From Candidatus Rhodoblastus alkanivorans (GTDB taxonomy: Bacteria > Pseudomonadota > Alphaproteobacteria > Rhizobiales > Beijerinckiaceae): a stretch of DNA of 64,000 nt. The position numbers and the translations under genes were made by a program. The stretch lies in the NCBI RefSeq assembly GCF_022760755.1, contig NZ_JAIVFP010000001.1, forward strand, positions 2,026,001 through 2,090,000. The letters are read 5' to 3'. Below, in pieces: positions 62,685 to 64,000 of the stretch; position 1 is the first letter of the stretch, and every line of letters starts with the position of its first letter. A model generated the notes under the pieces. That model saw nothing but the letters and a program-made list of their open reading frames with translations, had not been told where the DNA came from and ran no database searches.

Positions 62685-63515
62685 ATGCAGCCATCGCGCG
62701 ACATCGAGCGCCTTCTTGAAATCATGGCCGCGCTGCGCACGCCGAAAACCGGCTGCTCCTGGGATCTCGCGCAGGATTTCAAAACCATTGCGCCCTATGC
62801 GATCGAGGAAGCCTGCGAGGTCGTCGACGCCATCGAGCGCGAGGATTTCGTCGATCTGCGTGACGAGCTCGGCGACCTGCTGCTGCAGGTGGTCTTTCAC
62901 GCGCAGATGGCGGGCGAGCGCGATCTGTTCGATTTCGGCGGCGTGGTCGAGGCGGTCACGACCAAGATGATCCGCCGTCATCCGCATGTGTTCGGCGAGC
63001 CGGCGCAGCGCACGCCGGAGGCTGTGGAGGGCGTCTGGGCCGAGATCAAGGCGCAGGAAAAGGCGGAAAAGGCGGCGGCGCGGCGCGCGGCCGGTCTGCC
63101 GGAACAGGCGCGGCAAGGCCATCTCTCCGACGTTCCGGCGGTGCTGCCGGCGCTGACCCGCGCGATCAAATTGCAGGAAAAGGCGTCCAAGGTCGGCTTC
63201 GATTGGAACGACGCGCGGCTGGTGTTGGCGAAAATCCGCGAGGAATGCGACGAGGTCGAGGAGGCGCTCGATCGCGGCGACATGGCCCATGTCGCAGAGG
63301 AAATCGGCGACGTTTTGTTCGCGGTGGCCAATCTCGCCCGTCACGCCCGCACCGACCCCGAGGCCGCGCTGCGCGCCTGCAACGCCAAATTCGAACGCCG
63401 CTTCCATTTCATCGAAAAAGAACTGGAGCGCCAAGGCAAGAAACTGGGCGAAGCTACGCTCTCCGAAATGGACGCCTTGTGGGATGTGGCCAAGGCGAGG
63501 GAAGGCGCGGCTTGA
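62685..63515 (+). CDS. mazG: Nucleoside triphosphate pyrophosphohydrolase MazG
   Basis: The 276-residue protein has two MazG domains. The N-terminal one has LRTPKTGCSWDLAQDFKTIA, EEACEVVDAIEREDFVDLRD and ELGDLLLQVVFHAQMA. The C-terminal one has KVGFDWNDARLVLAKIREEC, DEVEEALDRGDMAHVAEEIG and DVLFAVANLARHA. The EExxE and ExxD metal sites are present in both. MazG hydrolyses NTPs/dNTPs to monophosphates and limits misincorporation or stress nucleotides. Length is normal. The ATG follows GGGAAAAGTC. Confidence 0.95.
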   Translation: MQPSRDIERLLEIMAALRTPKTGCSWDLAQDFKTIAPYAIEEACEVVDAIEREDFVDLRDELGDLLLQVVFHAQMAGERDLFDFGGVVEAVTTKMIRRHPHVFGEPAQRTPEAVEGVWAEIKAQEKAEKAAARRAAGLPEQARQGHLSDVPAVLPALTRAIKLQEKASKVGFDWNDARLVLAKIREECDEVEEALDRGDMAHVAEEIGDVLFAVANLARHARTDPEAALRACNAKFERRFHFIEKELERQGKKLGEATLSEMDALWDVAKAREGAA

Positions 63516-63619
63516 AGTCTTGCGCCGGGCGCGGTCAAAAATTCGCCTGCAATTTGCGCGACGGCCTTGCGCGGGATTGAGAAAACGTCGACAACCGGCG
63601 CCCAGCAACGGAAACAGAC

Positions 63620-64000
63620 ATGAGCGAATACATGAGCGACTCCGCGCCGCCCGCCGCCAAGAAATCCGAGGGCGGGCTCGGCGAAACGATCATTGTGATC
63701 CTGCAGGCGCTGGCGATTGCGCTCGTCGTTCGCACCTTCCTGTTCCAGCCCTTCAATATTCCCTCGGGCTCGATGATCCCGACGCTGGACATTGGCGACT
63801 ATCTCTTCGTCTCGAAATATAGCTACGGCTATTCGCGCTATTCCTTCCCCTTCGGCATTCCCCCCTTCAAGGGCCGCGTCTTCGCCTCGCCGCCGCGGCG
63901 CGGCGACGTGGTGGTGTTCAAGCTGCCGCGCGACAACGAGACCGATTACATCAAGCGGGTGATCGGCCTGCCCGGCGACAAGATCGAGATGAAGAAGGGC
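63620..64000 (+). CDS. lepB: Signal peptidase I, N-terminal part (cut by window end)
   Basis: The first 127 residues are present. A membrane helix (IIVILQALAIALVVRTFLFQ) is followed by the catalytic Ser in PFNIPSGSMIPTLDIGDYLF (~50). The catalytic Lys lies in TDYIKRVIGLPGDKIEMKKG (~113), just before the right edge. It cleaves signal peptides on the periplasmic side. A second ATG lies four codons into the frame. The rest of the gene continues beyond base 64000. Confidence 0.94.
   Translation, partial: MSEYMSDSAPPAAKKSEGGLGETIIVILQALAIALVVRTFLFQPFNIPSGSMIPTLDIGDYLFVSKYSYGYSRYSFPFGIPPFKGRVFASPPRRGDVVVFKLPRDNETDYIKRVIGLPGDKIEMKKG

Overview
The window is high-GC DNA from an alphaproteobacterium, most probably a Hyphomicrobiales (Rhizobiales) member. 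The rplM-rpsI-argC order, the class I PHA synthase, the TamA-TamB pair, a CspA-like protein with two cold-shock domains and several typical tiny Rhizobiales membrane proteins all fit. A Methylocystaceae/Beijerinckiaceae-like bacterium is my guess, but no diagnostic gene (16S rRNA, methane monooxygenase, nitrogenase) is present to prove it.

Region 1 (about 1-17,900) is accessory DNA. It holds an IS5-type transposase end, an OGT-like glycosyltransferase lacking its TPR part, an IS66 remnant, a ZIP metal permease and a complete IS110/IS1111-type element. Next comes a TonB receptor-exbB-exbD-tonB operon under a Zur-like palindrome. Small membrane and secreted proteins follow, then a secreted protein with caspase-like motifs, and a gene-poor stretch of repeats with a parS-like site. 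At least four copies of a ~100-bp MITE-like element with terminal inverted repeats are scattered here. The IS110 element sits inside the end of one of them.

Region 2 (about 17,900-42,000) is mostly housekeeping. It contains an RMD1-family protein, an MsbA-like ABC exporter, a thioesterase, ribosomal proteins L13 and S9, ArgC, PHA synthase and an AlaC-type aminotransferase. A chemoreceptor, a HAD phosphatase, HisI, FolE, aminopeptidase P and a transglutaminase follow. On the minus strand a run of CoA-transferase A/B, 3-hydroxyacyl-CoA dehydrogenase, FabI and PrmA handles short-chain acyl-CoA and fatty-acid chemistry. A GGDEF-EAL protein closes the region.

Region 3 (about 42,000-50,600) encodes envelope and secreted proteins: a DUF2092 gene with an apparent frameshift in its signal peptide, an outer-membrane barrel, a DUF1254/DUF1214 protein and a large sulfatase with a CSPTR motif. 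A divergent AraC-family regulator lies beside the sulfatase.

Region 4 (50,786-55,059) is a tight five-gene operon: a YqeB/EF2563-like protein, a DUF2478 protein and a BtuF/MolA-like binding protein, permease and ATPase. I read it as a molybdate/tungstate (or other metal-oxoanion/chelate) uptake and handling system.

Region 5 (55,061-64,000) has TamB and TamA (translocation and assembly module), the double cold-shock protein, MazG and the start of signal peptidase I, which runs off the right edge. I saw no tRNA, rRNA or CRISPR array.
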